Assembly (NCBI GenBank): GCA_029582155.1
Contig: CM055908.1
Location: forward strand, 17,359,352-17,423,351
Reading direction: 5' to 3'
DNA length: 64,000 nucleotides
DNA from: Panopea generosa
Lineage: Eukaryota; Mollusca; Bivalvia; Adapedonta; Hiatellidae
Position numbers and translations under genes: made by a program. Shown in pieces: positions 25,555-38,100 of this stretch. The notes beneath the pieces are model-generated. The model made no database searches and was not told where the DNA came from. It saw only the letters and a program-made list of their open reading frames with translations. Positions within the stretch are counted from its first letter, which is position 1. The number at the start of each line of letters is the position of its first letter.

Positions 25555-25900
25555 CTGTTTGATCAGTTAGTAGCGTGTCTGACTGTCAATCCAGGGGTCA
25601 TGAGTTAGAATACCCGCCAGTAATCTACAACACATTCTCCGTGATGACTGATAAACGACTATCAGTCTCATTGTCATTCGTCTCTAACCACTGTTTCAAA
25701 AGAGTAATGGACAAGTCGTCCCAAAGACAACTCGTCCCATATTTTGAGACAACTCGTCTCAAGTTTCGAGACAACTTGTTCCCTATTCAAAGACAACTCG
25801 TCCCATCAAAAGACAAGTCGTCCCAATTAATTATTTCCTGTACCATTTCAAACGTGAAAGATATCAGTTAGTTGCGCAAATGAGTTTAACTAATCGTCTG
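25555..25900 (+). mobile_element. SINE family 1 copy interrupted by a 14-bp tandem repeat
   Basis: The head (GGGCCCTGTTTGATCAGTTA, GTGTCTGACTGTCAATCCAG) and the body up to CTCTAACCACTGTTTCAA are SINE-like. Sequence resumes at AAGATATCAGTTAGTTGCGC and CTAATCGTCTGTTAAC. In between (about 25703-25845) are repeats of AAGACAACTCGTCCCA. Further SINE-like tail sequence lies at 26060-26115. Confidence 0.65.
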
Positions 25901-26589
25901 TTAACACTTACTTAAAATGTATTTATTTCACTTTAACTGTGACACAAGTTATTATTATAAATCACGCTCGGTGTATTCCTGGGTAGAAACAGTACTAAGC
26001 ATATACGAATATAGTGTCCGTCTCACACATAACCGTGGCGGAGGATCAAACCCATTACCCTCCGATCGTCTGTTAGCTCTCAATGGCATAACAATTACGC
26101 TAAACACTCACCTCAACAATCAAATGGTAAGAGAAGAGTGAACAAGTTCATTGTTCAAGTGACATATGACTGAATGTACATTGTATTGTATTGTTGGGTG
26201 ATTGTCGTTTTCAACAACTGCTCAGTGCTGGCACACATGAGTATCATGCCGAACCCAATACCTTCTAAACAACTAGACTAGTAATTCACTGCGAAAACTT
26301 TGGAATCCATTAAAATATATCAATTATTTAATTATATATTCATTGTCGTGTTAAAATAAAGTACACGAGTAAGCGTTCCTCTTGATTTTCCATTTCTAGT
26401 TATAGAAAAAGAAGAAGTAGAATAAGAAGAAAAAGGAGGAGGAGAAGAAGACTATACACAGTTTCCTATCAAAGTACAATGTTGCAGTAATATGCATATT
26501 TAAACATATAAACACAAAACGAGTTGAATGACTAACATGTACAAACTTTAATATAAAGACATAACTATACCTTCCGATACTATTATACG

Positions 26590-26865
26590 AATCCCACTTA
26601 AATACAGGAAGGCGATGCTACGATGGTATGATGGTGATGGCAAGATAGTACGATAGCACGATGGTGATAGTAAGATGACACGATGGTGATAGCACGATGA
26701 CGTATGTAATATCTCGTCATCGTGCTGTCGTGGCATCGCTCCATCACCATCGCGTCATCGTCATCGTGTCATCACCATCGTGCAATCGTACCATCACCAT
26801 CGTGCTATCGTACTATCGTGCCATCACCACCGTGTCATTTTGCTATCGTGGCATCGCGTATGCTT
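26590..26865. repeat. Inverted array of 9-14-bp motifs (potential long hairpin)
   Basis: The left half (26600-26705) repeats CACGATGGTGATAG/TACGATAGCACGATGG. The right half (26715-26865) carries the complements CCATCACCATCGTG, CTATCGTACTATCGTG. The two arms face each other around ATGTAATATCTCGTCATC. Confidence 0.8.
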
Positions 26866-27647
26866 GTTGACAAAGTGATAGAACGATGGCCCTAAAGGAA
26901 CACCGTACTAAACAGCCCGGCGCTTGGCAAGATAGCTTTCGGGAAGTAACTGTGTACAGTATAAAGGTGTCTCATAAGCCCGCTGTGGCTGGCCCTTTCA
27001 GTAGGGGTGACACTATAATAAACAAACACTTTACTTTACTTTTATAGGCAGTATAGTAGCTGCATGACGCGTTCACAAAATGTGATGTTTTACAGCTAAA
27101 TATAATTTTTCAATTAAACAAGTGTCTTGTCATAGTTTGCCTTTTCTTCTATTGTGTAACCCTTAACCTGTGACGGTCATACAAGGTTACATTTACACAA
27201 GACATTTATTATGTTATTTGTTCGGCTGTTGTAGGTCCCATTGTACTGTAACGGCATTATTTTCTCCTTTAAAATTAATACCAATTAGAAACAATGGCGG
27301 CATTGCTTGAATGACTAATTACTATATATGTTTAAATATTTAAAGATATCTTATGAAATATCGTATATCTGAACATAATTACTATTGTGTGTGTTTTTTA
27401 AATTGTTTTCAATATTCATTAAAATATATTTTGGTGTTCAAATATTGTACACTGTATAAGAGTAAACAGAAGTTAAAAAATATAAAAAAGGAATGTGAAG
27501 ACTATAACGAAGATGGAACGAAAGACTAAATAAAAGGTAAACAGACAAATATTAAAAAAGCTATTAAAATACAATTAAAAGACGGATTACAAAGTAGATA
27601 ACCAACTCGTATTTTTTTTTTCATTTGTGAAATAACAATTAGTAGTT

Positions 27648-30600
27648 ATGGAGATGAGCCAGATGACGGAACTGACTGAAGAACAGGAACGTAAATTGAA
27701 GATAATCTTCGCCGAGTTGGAGAACGAGGACGATACTATAGATAAATACGAACTAAGACGCGGCGCACAGCTGTCGAACCTTAATCCCACTATGGCGGAT
27801 ATAGAAAACGCTTTGAAAGAATCAAATTTAGACGGAGATTCAAAACTCAACTTCGAACAATTTAAGGTGCTAATTACAGCTTCAAATGTGAATAAATCAA
27901 TCGATGTAAGTATATGCAAGATTTGAAATTTGAACATGCTATTCAACATTCGTGTATTCGATTGTAGGGCCCTGTGTGGGTGACTGATCTAAGGCACCAG
28001 TCAGCAAGATCCTTTATCTGTAACCTCTAATAAGGTTGTAGGTTTGAGTCTTGCTCTTGTGAAAAAGTTTGTCAGTTACTTGCGGACGTTTGTTCTACTC
28101 AGATTCATTCTGAGGTCTTCTTACACCAATAAAACTAGATATGGCATATCTAACCTGATTTTTTTTTGAAAATGGCGATAATAACCATTCAATATATATA
28201 TTCGATTGTATATATAGGTTGTCTGTTATTATATGTTGGACATAATTTCGTTATAACCTTAACGTACATAAAATATTTTGAGGGTTTTGGTCACGATGTG
28301 GACATTATATACAGATGATAGGATTCCGTTTAGGACAAATCATAAGTGGTCTCGAAATGGAGTAGACTACATTGAATTTAAAATTAGATTGATTGAATAT
28401 TTAGCGTCATTTTTATGCCATAGGGGGCTAACAAACGAACAGTTAACATAACTACTGCTTCCTGGGATCCTTGAAGGTTAACCTGTACTCGAGCACACTC
28501 CATCTCCGCAAGTAACTGATAACATTCCCACCTGAATCAGCGGTGAGAGACGACTAGTAATGAGACACAATGTCGTATATCAATCATCACGGAGATTGTG
28601 GTCGGGCGGTGCTTCGAACTAACGACCCCTGTATTGGTAGTCAGACGCACTAACGACTGAACTAATTGGGCCCGACTTTAGAAATGACTGCATAGGACAC
28701 AGACGGTCCCCTTGTATGTAAGTAAAAATTACCAAAAACGAATTGAAAAATAGACGCTAACTCCAGTAAATCTGACCGACATTGGGAAATATGCAACTTG
28801 ACCTGTTAACGTTTCAGAAGTTATTTTGTGGAAACTATATTTGTTTTACTAATTATTAATACAAAAAGGGGTCATAACTCCAGCAAGATTCGACCGATGT
28901 TGGCATAGATCGAACTTGACCTGTATTTTATAGCTATTCAGCTAAGCATCATACATTGACGAAATACATATCTATCATTTCGAAAGATATTGATCGGAAA
29001 CCATTATTTTACTGAAAATTAAATCGAAAAGGAACCTTAACGCCTGTTAAATTTGACAGACCTTGCCAAGTATCGAACTTGACCTGTACTTTATAATTAT
29101 ACATTTACACATCAAATACAATGTATTAATTAAACAGATATATATCGACATTTTCACAAGATAGTGACCGGAAACCCAAATTGAGCTCAGGCGGACGGAG
29201 AGGGGTAACACTTAATAAGAAGTGGGTGTGGTGGGGTGGGGACATAAAACTCAATACATATATACTAATAATAAAGTACATGTATTTATATTGGCCTGGT
29301 TAAATAAGGCGAGGATGGACAGTTGTTTTATTATTTGGATGTCGTGTCAGCTTTCCATAAGTGTCTCGGGAGATGCAAATACAAATTCTTTAAAAGGCTC
29401 CTTATTAATCATATCGACCATCTTTAACAGTGCATACGGATGGTAATGTGGGGGCAATATTGGTAGATTACTTCGGTTGGCTGGTTTTCAGGTTATAATG
29501 TACTAAACATATGATATATGTTATGTGTTTGTTTGTATGGAGTTTAGCTCGCTTTTGATAATTATTCTGGTTATGTCGCGACGGTGTCTACTTGAGACAA
29601 TAAGCGTCAGTGCAACAACGTAAAATGTCGCACCAACGCTTAATGTCGCAAAACCATCTGCCGTAATATGTCGTACCTTTAACGCTTAATGTCGCAAAAT
29701 CATCTGCCTTAATATGTCGTACCTTTAACGCTTAATGTCGCAAAACCATCTGCCGTAATATGTCGTACCTTTAACGCTTAATGTCGCAATATGATTACCA
29801 CTGGTCGCAAAACTTTTATTGCATATTTCAAGTGCTTTATCTTTTTTTTAAAAATCGCTGTACAGATTTAAAATGATACGCACGTGCGTATCTGCGTATC
29901 GCGATCGACAGCCTGTAAATGTACTACCTCGCGTATAAACCCAATACGCTATTTTGAAACTACGTCATTCTGTTTTTAAATGGAACCTACCGTATTAGGG
30001 ATGACAGCACATTCATCTGTTATATACATTATACAATACAATAGATTCAATATTAATAGGAATTAATTATAAATAGAATGACGTAGTTTCACAATAGGTA
30101 TTCGGTTTATATGTGTGTATATTCGAATAAAATAAATGTATTTGATCTAGTCGTATGTCAGCAGGATTCATGCTAATATTTTCAATAAAACTGAAATATC
30201 ATTTCGACATTACGAAATATCTAGTAATTATGCTGGTAGCCCTAGAGTTGTCCGTCCAATGCTTTGCTACAGGTAACATGTAAAAGCTTTTAGTATGACC
30301 CCGCACCCCCGCCCCACCCCTACCGCACACACCCTCGCCGGTGATTGGGCCCACAATATACCTGGAGACAAGGGGCAACTTATCATTATTTTTTATTTAA
30401 CACTATTTTCTAAAAAAAATGTATGTACGTGCTACAAATATGAAATTAAAATACTATCTATGCAGACAATTTTCTTCGTTATTATACATATTTAAGGGGC
30501 ATAACTCTAGTAAATGCTTGAAATGCGTCCCCTTTTCGCAGGTGTGTGATCATTTGTGATGAAAAAAGATGCGTCCTCCTATAAGTAAGGGCCTTTGAGA

Positions 30601-31975
30601 GCAATAAACATACCCCCCCCCCCCCCCCCCCCACACACACACACCCGGGTCAAGTAGATAATTAAACCAATAAACAGCTAGGTGTTTAACTAATGTAACC
30701 ATGAAGCATGTGAAAATCCTGTAACCAGTGAATCCTCGGTAACAAAGTATATGCCATGTGGAAACTTTTGTGTTTTTGGGACCTATCATGTATGTTGTTA
30801 AACAATCTTATTTTTACATAAAAATATAACTTTCAAATAAAACATATTTGCAAAAGTATTTCATTAATTTGGTCAGCGTTTTCCTGTCCAACTCGGTTTT
30901 GGTCAGCGTTTTGTAATCCTAGACCATCGCCATATTTCCTAAACTTGAGTGACTCCATTTGTTTTATATAAATATTTTTTTTACACTTCTTTCATAAAGT
31001 TTCAAATATAAAGAAATCTTAGCTTTCAATATTTCAACATGAGTACAATTTCATCATCTGTAAAGATTGATTTGAAGGGTAAACGGGGTTAAACGCTATT
31101 TCCAACACATTTCAGGTTATACATACGGCATATCCAGTTTTACTGTTGGAGGAAGACCTCAGATTGAATCCGAGTAGAACCACTGACCTTCCGCAAGTAA
31201 CTGACCAAAAACAATGTATTAATTAAATAGATCTATAAAGACATTTTCACAAGATATTGTTTGTAAACCAATTTGACCTCAGGCGGACGGAGAGGAGTAA
31301 CACAGCGCCTTAAACCACTCAGCCACGGATCACCCACGTTAAAGGGTGAACACGAGTAAGGTCGATTTCAGTATTGCCGCGTATGGGACATACGACAGAT
31401 GTGTTGCTTTTTTAATCTTAAGAAATTTTATATCACAGGACATACAAGCGGAACTGCACCACTCATTTAAAGTGAAAATGGAGGCGATGGGGCTAGAAGA
31501 AACGGATAGGATAACCAAAGAGCAATTTGAGGAGATTATGCAAGTACGTAATACATGTATAATAAAGATGGTTGTTATATTTACACCACTTTTATGTGTT
31601 GTGTAATATACTTGCTTTTATATGTAGAAGTAATTTAAGTGAAAATGGTGAAAATTATGAGAGAGAGAGAGAGAATGAATGAATAGGGTTTTACGGCGTA
31701 CCAACACATTATAGGTTATTGGACGCCAACAGGAAGGAAGATTCCAGGTTCACTCTACATGTACAAAAACAACAAATTAACATACAGATTAAAAAAAATA
31801 CATCAACAAATGAATATGCAGAATGAACCTAGAACCTTGATACCTGCAGAACTGCAAAGTTTCAGCAAATTCTATCGTATTACTCAATTTGTCGCTTCTT
31901 ACGACATGCATAAGCCACAGTGATCCTATTCTTGCGTTCACTCATGGGTCCCTGGAACCACACAGGGATTTATAA

Positions 31976-32031
<56 letters not shown>

Positions 32032-32205
32032 TGTTAATAATTTTGGAAATGTTGTTCTCTTGTTCAGGCAGAGGGAGAGGATAGACTAACATACGAAGAG
32101 TTAGACGAGATATTCCAGGATTTAAACATAGATGATGACGCAGAAACACTCACGATAACAAAGGTGGTGAAACTTTTCACAGAGAAGATGGAAGTGGATA
32201 ACTGA
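27648..32205 (+). CDS. EF-hand (calmodulin-like) protein, 3 coding exons
   Basis: Exons 27648-27905 (donor GTAAGT), 31439-31543 (acceptor TATCACAG, donor GTACGT) and 32068-32205 (acceptor TGTTCAG, stop TGA) all join in phase 0, giving 166 aa. The protein is acidic and helical, with four EF-hand-like units. The second (NLDGDSKLNFEQF) has near-canonical ligands at loop positions 1, 3 and 5 but Gln at 12. Unit 1 (ENEDDTIDKYEL) and units 3 and 4 (GLEETDRITKEQF; NIDDDAETLTITK) lack a full ligand set. It is probably a calcium sensor-like protein with at most one or two working sites. Partner and function are unknown. A second in-frame ATG lies six bases after the first. AATAAA at 32339-32344 is a suitable polyadenylation signal. 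Extra upstream exons cannot be excluded. Confidence 0.72.
27975..28165 (+). mobile_element. SINE family 4 copy
   Basis: Shares with 33930-34142 and 42965-43150: B-box-like GTAGGTTTGAGTC, TTTGTCAGTTACTTGCGGA, TTCTACTCA, GAGGTCTTC, CCARTAAAACTRGATATG, CCATATTTAACC. First intron of the EF-hand gene. Confidence 0.65.
28380..28675 (-). mobile_element. SINE family 1, minus-strand copy
   Basis: The reverse complement reads GGGCCCAATTAGTTCAGTCG, TCGAAGCACCGCCCGACCAC, GGAGATGGAGTGTGCTCGAG and the TTAACTGTTCGTTTGTTAGC tail, ending AATATTCAATCAATC. First intron of the EF-hand gene. Confidence 0.8.
28720..29170. repeat. Decayed about 150-bp tandem repeat
   Basis: Three units share CTCCAG(T/C)AA, GACCGA(C/T)RTTGG, AACTTGACCTGTA and AAAAAGGGGTCATAACTCC. 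Non-coding; first intron of the EF-hand gene. Confidence 0.6.
29525..29605 (-). mobile_element. SINE family 2 fragment
   Basis: TTTGTATGGAGTTTAGCTCG and ATGTCGCGACGGTGTCTACT match the 10765 copy in the same orientation. A smaller fragment lies at about 26205-26270. Confidence 0.55.
29605..29805. repeat. 47-bp tandem repeat (about 4 units)
   Basis: Units contain TTTAACGCTTAATGTCGCAA, AACCATCTGCCGTAATATGT and CGTACC. The middle units are nearly identical, so the expansion is recent. First intron of the EF-hand gene. Confidence 0.88.
30613..30645. repeat. Poly-C followed by (CA)n
   Basis: About 20 C, then ACACACACACAC. Confidence 0.85.
31090..31345 (-). mobile_element. SINE family 4, minus-strand copy
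   Basis: The reverse complement gives GTTACTTGCGGAAGGTCAGT, TACTCGGATTCAATCTGAGG, CTTCCTCCAACAGTAAAACT and GGATATGCC. Lies about 90 bp before exon 2 of the EF-hand gene. Confidence 0.6.
31980..32029. repeat. (GA)n microsatellite
   Basis: About 24 uninterrupted GA units, 39 bp before the third exon of the EF-hand gene. A shorter GA run occurs at 31658-31673. Confidence 0.88.
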
Positions 32206-32338
32206 TCCGTTCAAACTGAATTCAGATATGTGAACAATGTTCATAACGTTATTAAAGTCTCTGAATTGCCAAAATAATTTGCATTATAACTATTACTTCA
32301 TATAATTTGTTAGATAGTTCATGGAGTACCTAATTATC

Positions 32339-32344
32339 AATAAA
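32339..32344 (+). terminator. Polyadenylation signal of the EF-hand gene
   Basis: Canonical AATAAA lies 134 nt after the TGA at 32205, on the coding strand. Assigned by position only. Confidence 0.5.
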
Positions 32345-33140
32345 ACCAGGACCCAGGGCGTCACCAGCTGGCAGCAATTTGAGCATACCACAAACATGAA
32401 AAGTCTGGTAAACTTGGAATGTTATGTCCAGGTTTTAAAATAGGTGATTCAAAGTTGTGGTCATTTAAAATTGTTTGAGATTGATCAAAATTGTTATGTT
32501 AGTTACTTTTAAATCCGAATCAGAAATGATAATACCAGTCATCAAGGACTGACGTGTCTACAAAGTCCTTGCAGTCATTCAGTGGTAGATTGTTTGGCTT
32601 TTTATTTGAAGAGATGAATGACGTAAATGCTTTCCATCAGTCACTGGGTGAAAAGGTTGTAGAATTAAACTTACCAGCTAATTTGGCATGATATAATTGT
32701 TTAGCTTGAATATGTATTTTAAAAAGAAAAACAAACACATTAATTATTTCATAAAAACAGCTGTTTCTATTTAACATTATTCATATAAAATCCCATATCA
32801 ACAACATGTTATTTGAAGAAATACACAAAACAAAAAGTCAAGCATTCACCCGCATCACAAAATTAGATATATCTTATTCCTTGCTGGCATACAATTATAA
32901 GTAATGTTCTCAGTTTAGTTTATTATTCATGATACATTTATACCTACTTAAAGTTTCCCAATCAATCAATCAAACAATCATCAGAAGTGAGCAATGCATT
33001 TATTAACAATATATACGATTATTGTGAAACTAAAATCATCTTTCCATTGTTCACAAGGAGCAACAATATCTGTAGGTTAAAATCTCACCGAACTTTTATG
33101 TTAACAAATGGATGACACAAGACTCATACTCTCAATCCTT
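32345..33140. other. Intergenic, no feature seen
   Basis: AT-rich sequence between the EF-hand gene and the 39-bp array. No gene. Confidence 0.5.
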
Positions 33141-33149
33141 GGCAACGAA

Positions 33150-33485
33150 TCTGATCGTGATAACTGCCAGGTTGTGTAGAAGTATGAATAGATCATAGAT
33201 AAATGTCAGGTTGTGTAGAAGTATGAATAGATCATAGATAACTGACAGGTTGTGTAGAAGTATGAATAGATCATAGATAACTGTCAGGTTATGTAGAAGT
33301 ATGAATAGATCATAGATAACTGTCAGGTTGTGTAGAGGTATGAATAGATCATAGTTAACTGTCAAGTTGTGTAGAGGTATGAATAGATCATAGATAACTG
33401 TCAGGTTGTGTAGAAGTATGAATAGATACACAGACAACTGCCAGGTTGTGTAGAAGTATGAATAGATACATAGAAAGCTGATCAA
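33150..33485. repeat. 39-bp tandem repeat (about 8-9 units)
   Basis: Unit AACTGTCAGGTTGTGTAGAA plus GTATGAATAGATCATAGAT. The unit is 13 codons long, which creates a 117-codon minus-strand frame with a repetitive hydrophobic peptide; I do not treat it as a gene. Confidence 0.9.
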
Positions 33486-33929
33486 CTGATCTATATTAAA
33501 TATTTTTTACAGTTTTTGTCAGAACCATAAATATGTGAAATATGACGACTTTCAGACATTGTCCAGAGCTGACAGTTTGCCAGATCATGATGCAAAATGA
33601 AAATATTTTAAATTTTTAATATTTAAATTTTGTTTTTAATTTAGAAAGAGGCATAACTCTTGAAAATAGTCACATATTTGTTGTCCTGACAAAAAACGTA
33701 AAATTCATTTCAATCAGTTTTTACAGGCAAGACAAAAATATTGATAAATGAATGAAAAGCATCATATTTCGCACATTAGTTGCCATCCATGACAAAATGA
33801 GTAACATATCATTTAAATGCATTTGTTTTTAAAACAATCTAAGAAACATAAATTTGTAAAGATGTTTTATTCATATGACACCAATAGTTAAATGAAAATA
33901 GTTAATTATTTCTTAAACATGAAAAGGGT

Positions 33930-34142
33930 CAAAAGAGGCAACGTCTCAAGATCACTTACCTCTCACTGCTACAGTTGTAGGTTCGAGTCCTGCTTGCTCC
34001 AAAAACTAAGTGAGAAAGTTTGTCAGTTACTTGTTAAAGGACAATGGTTCTATTCAAATTTATACCAAGGTCTTCCTCCACCAGTAAAAATGGATATGCC
34101 ATATTTAACCCGAAATATGTTGAAAATGTTGTTAAAAAACAT
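33930..34142 (+). mobile_element. SINE family 4 copy
   Basis: tRNA-like head with B box GTAGGTTCGAGTCCTGC, then GTCAGTTACTTG, GGTCTTCCTCCACCAGTAAA and GGATATGCCATATTTAACCC, ending in an A-rich tail. Confidence 0.7.
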
Positions 34143-34246
34143 TTAAGATAATACATGTAGTTAAATAATTTATGAAGTTTCCGGAAGTAATTTTTGAGGA
34201 GTGAATGCAAGTAAAAGCAATGTCATCATAGCTGCATGTCCCTTTA

Positions 34247-34620
34247 AAGATGCATCACCCATAATTTTCTGTTCAGTAATGATGGAAAATTTATTGAATC
34301 ACAAAGAGGAAGGTCCCATTCGAAGATAATGGTTGATTCCGTCCGTTGTAGCACATCTTATTTATGAGAAATTTGTTAATACACGTCAGCATTGTCTGTT
34401 TTATTCATTAAATTTTAGCATAACCCAATACTGGCCATTGAGTAACGTTATCATGGGCCACAATTTAGTATTTGGTTAACAAAATTAAAGAATTTTACAC
34501 TGCAGATACAAAATACGATATAAGTCATTGTACAGATATTTGATATAAATGTGTGGTTTTTACTGCTAAAATTGGAAAAATATCGATGATATAGATGAGG
34601 CGTTTTTTAAACAAATGGTA
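34247..34620 (+). repeat. Dispersed repeat family, copy 2
   Basis: Second copy of the element at 17925. Begins AAAGATGCATCACCCATAAT, then TTTATTGAATCACAAAGAGG. Non-coding, 3' of the ENTPD4/7-like gene. Confidence 0.65.
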
Positions 34621-34802
34621 ACAAACCAAAGAATTGAAGGGAGAATATCCACACGGAAGAAACTAATACATGAACAAACTTATCTCATTTAAAAATTTCA
34701 AAATATATTCAATAACAACACAACTACAACAAGACTGAGTGTAGCGTCCCTGAAACTCAAAGATAAAGCTTTCTATTTAATGCTGTTATCAACAGTTTTA
34801 AT

Positions 34803-34808
34803 TTTATT
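34803..34808 (-). terminator. Polyadenylation signal of the ENTPD4/7-like gene
   Basis: TTTATT on the plus strand is AATAAA on the coding strand, about 95 nt beyond the stop codon. Assigned by position. Confidence 0.5.
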
Positions 34809-34900
34809 TCTTTAAAAAATAAGCAATTCTGGCTTCCATTTTGTCCAACTATCACAGATAACGTTTTTAATTTTTTCTCCATTTTTGACATGTCCGCCCA

Positions 34901-35162
34901 TCATGGGTATGTGAAGTTTTTTGAATATCTTATACCCTGTTCTTCTTGGTCCATATCCGTCATGAAATATGACATCGAAGGCACACGACTCAAGTCTGTC
35001 CGTGGAAGTTTTTGTGAACAAAGCCGAAGTCTCTTGATGTAGAGCAAGATTGCCATGACAACAATGATAAAGCAGACAACAATAAGATACTCATTGTACA
35101 GGAAATGTGATGTAACAATCCAGGAGGGCTTGAAATGCGACATCTTTGTCTTCTCCATATCC
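34901..35162 (-). CDS. ENTPD4: ENTPD4/7-like coding exon 10 (C-terminal membrane anchor)
   Basis: Follows TTTTATATCAG. Encodes SWIVTSHFLYNEYLIVVCF followed by a hydrophobic stretch to LLYIKRLRL, a short basic stretch and an acidic tail ending in FTYP and TGA at 34903-34901. The membrane span followed by RL-rich residues is the usual ENTPD4/7 C-terminal arrangement. Confidence 0.88.
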
Positions 35163-38100
35163 CTGATATAAAACAGATAAATATGAAAATGCTGTCTTCC
35201 CAATTTAATCAAATCATCAACTTATTAGCATCATATTTTACATTGATTATTAAATTTGTACAAATAATGCTTATATATAACCAATACTTGACACATAGTC
35301 TTAACTCTTCATAGGTAGAACCAATATTTGAATCATGCTGTAACTCTTCCTGGGTAGAACCAATACTTGACACATGCTCTGACTCTTCCTGGGTATAGTA
35401 CCAGTACTTGACATATGCTGTAACTATTTTAGTATATGACATATGCTCTAACTCTTCCTGGTAAGAACCAGTATTTGTCATATGCTGTAACTATTTTAGT
35501 ATATACTATATATATAAAGAATTACTTAAGATTTCATTACATAAAGAACTGTGTTTAATGTACATGTAGTACCGGTATCATTTAGTTAATTACCTGAGAG
35601 GTAAATATCTGGTTCTGTGTATGAGTGCTCCAAGTGTCCATTGTACATCTTTCTTGTTTATAAACTGTACAGAGTTAAGATTCTTGTAAGACTCTGGAAA
35701 CTTAATGCCTTTATGAAGTACCGTAGTCAACCATGCAGACTTGAAACACTGCATCCTGCAATAGGGAATAAATCATGTCAAGGTGACTGTTTCTATACAT
35801 AGATTAAGACTTAACACAAACACTGCATCCTGCAATAGTGAATAAATCATGTCAAGGTGACTGTTTCTATACATAGATTAAGACTTAACACAAACACTGC
35901 ATCCTGCAATAGTGAATAAATCATGTCAAGGTGACTGTTTCTATACATAGATTAAGACTTAACACAAACACTGCATCCTGCAATAGTGAATAAATCATGT
36001 CAAGGTGACTGTTTCTATACATAGATTAAGACTTAACACAAACACTGCATCCTGCAATAGGGAATAAATGTCAAGGTCACTATTTCTATACATAGGTGCA
36101 GACTTAAAACACTGCAACCTGCAATAGGGAATAAATGTCAAGGTCACTATTTCTATACATATATGTAGACTTAAAACACTGCACCCTGCAATAGGGAATA
36201 AATGTCAAGGTCACTGTTTCTATACATAGATTAAGACTTAAAAACACTGCATCCTGCAATAGGGAATAAATGTCAAGGTCAATGTTTCTATACATAGATG
36301 CAGACTTAAAACACTGCACCCTGCAGTATTTAATAAATGTCAAGGCCACTGTTTTTATACATAGATTCAGACTTAAAACACTGCATCCTGCAATAGAGAA
36401 TAAATGTCAAAGTCACTGTTTCTATACATAACTGCAGACTTAAAACACTGCATCCTGCAATAGAGAATAAATGTCAAAGTCACTGTTTCTATACATAACT
36501 GCAGACTTAAAACAATGCATCCTGCAATATCGAATAAATGTCAAGGTTGTTGTTTCTATTCATAGATGCAGACTTGAAACATTACATATACTATACAAGA
36601 AAAAAGGTTCCACCTGGGGTTTTGATAAGAATTCCATTTATTGTGAAACTAAGAAAGGTTATGATGCAGATAATAAGATAAAAAGACATTCCATTTACAA
36701 AACTGGAATTATTTTTTTAAGAATTTCTGTAATTTTAAAAATGCCAGTTATTACTGTTTCATTCATAAGAAACGCATAAAAACTATCTGATTAAACTAGA
36801 AATGAATCCATGAGGACACAGATGCTACTGCTATATGTTAGTAAAATTTATTAAAAATTAAGTCGAAAAGCCGCCATAATTTCTGTAAAATAAGTTTAAA
36901 ATATTTTATTTCTCAATATAAGTACATTTTATACGGTAATACAAGTGTATACATTAATAGAAAACGGATTAGAACAGAAGCATAATGCCTATGATGTTCT
37001 TCTCCTGCTTATGTTGAAAATTCTAATATTAATGGCAATTTGTGTACTTCGTTTATAATATTTAACTGGTATTAACATTGACAATTGCAATTATTTAATT
37101 AAATATTTAGAATAGTTAAGTATTTTTGAATAAATAGTTAAATAGTAAGAGAAATATGTATTACCAGTAATCATAGTCTGTAAAATTAAACCGACATAAA
37201 CAAATCTCGAACTTGCACTCTATTTTATAATTTTAGAGCTACACCACAAATATTATTTGAATACATACAACTTGAACAAACTTGAAATTCGTTTAAAGCC
37301 CTCTTCTGAATCTCCCTGACTGTATAATGCTTTTATCAACAGCTATTTAAAATAAATTACTGGGGCAGTTTCTGGGCAACTGTGGGACAGGATGAGCTGG
37401 AAATGGACTTGTAAAGAAGTGATGTAAGTATCTCATGTCTAATTTTACAGTGCAGACACTGAACTTTTTTATTAATTTGACTTTAATATAATAATATGAA
37501 ACTTAAAACTTTTCTATACCTGAACCTCTCTGTGTCTGCCTTTTTGTAGAGTCCTTTGTTGTACCTCTCCATCAGCATGGACCACTTCTTCTCACAGAAG
37601 TCCTAGCATATAGAACAATGAGAACATAAATACATTTGGATACAGGACATAACATTTAATATCAATAGTTTCAAAGTATATACCTGTATTATGTAGAGGA
37701 AAGCTATTCAAATTCGACTTTTCGACAAACCTTTCTAAAGCAGTCCCTCAGGTTGATCAATACTTTAACTATAAAAATTGTAAATAGAAAAATCAACTGT
37801 TTAAGACAACTTGTTGCTTATTAGAGGTGGCCGCAAACACAGGTTTTACTGCACCATCATATAATGGTTATAAGATAAAAAAGGCTGATTCCAGGCTCAC
37901 TGTCCATGTACAAAAGCAAAATAACAACCAATTATAAATAACACATCAACAAATGGATAAATGAACTCAACTCTGAAATGTGTTGAAGCAAAGTCTATCT
38001 TATATTCAAGTTGTTATCTTACAACATGCATGAGCTGCATTTGTCAAATTCTTACCATCACTAATTCTGCACCCTTAATCCTTACAGTTGTAATAACTTG

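Noticed and set aside
33132-33485. 117-codon minus-strand membrane protein
   Set aside because: Pure product of the 39-bp repeat (13 codons per unit).
34812-35021. 69-codon minus-strand gene
   Set aside because: Out-of-frame shadow of the last ENTPD coding exon and its 3'UTR.
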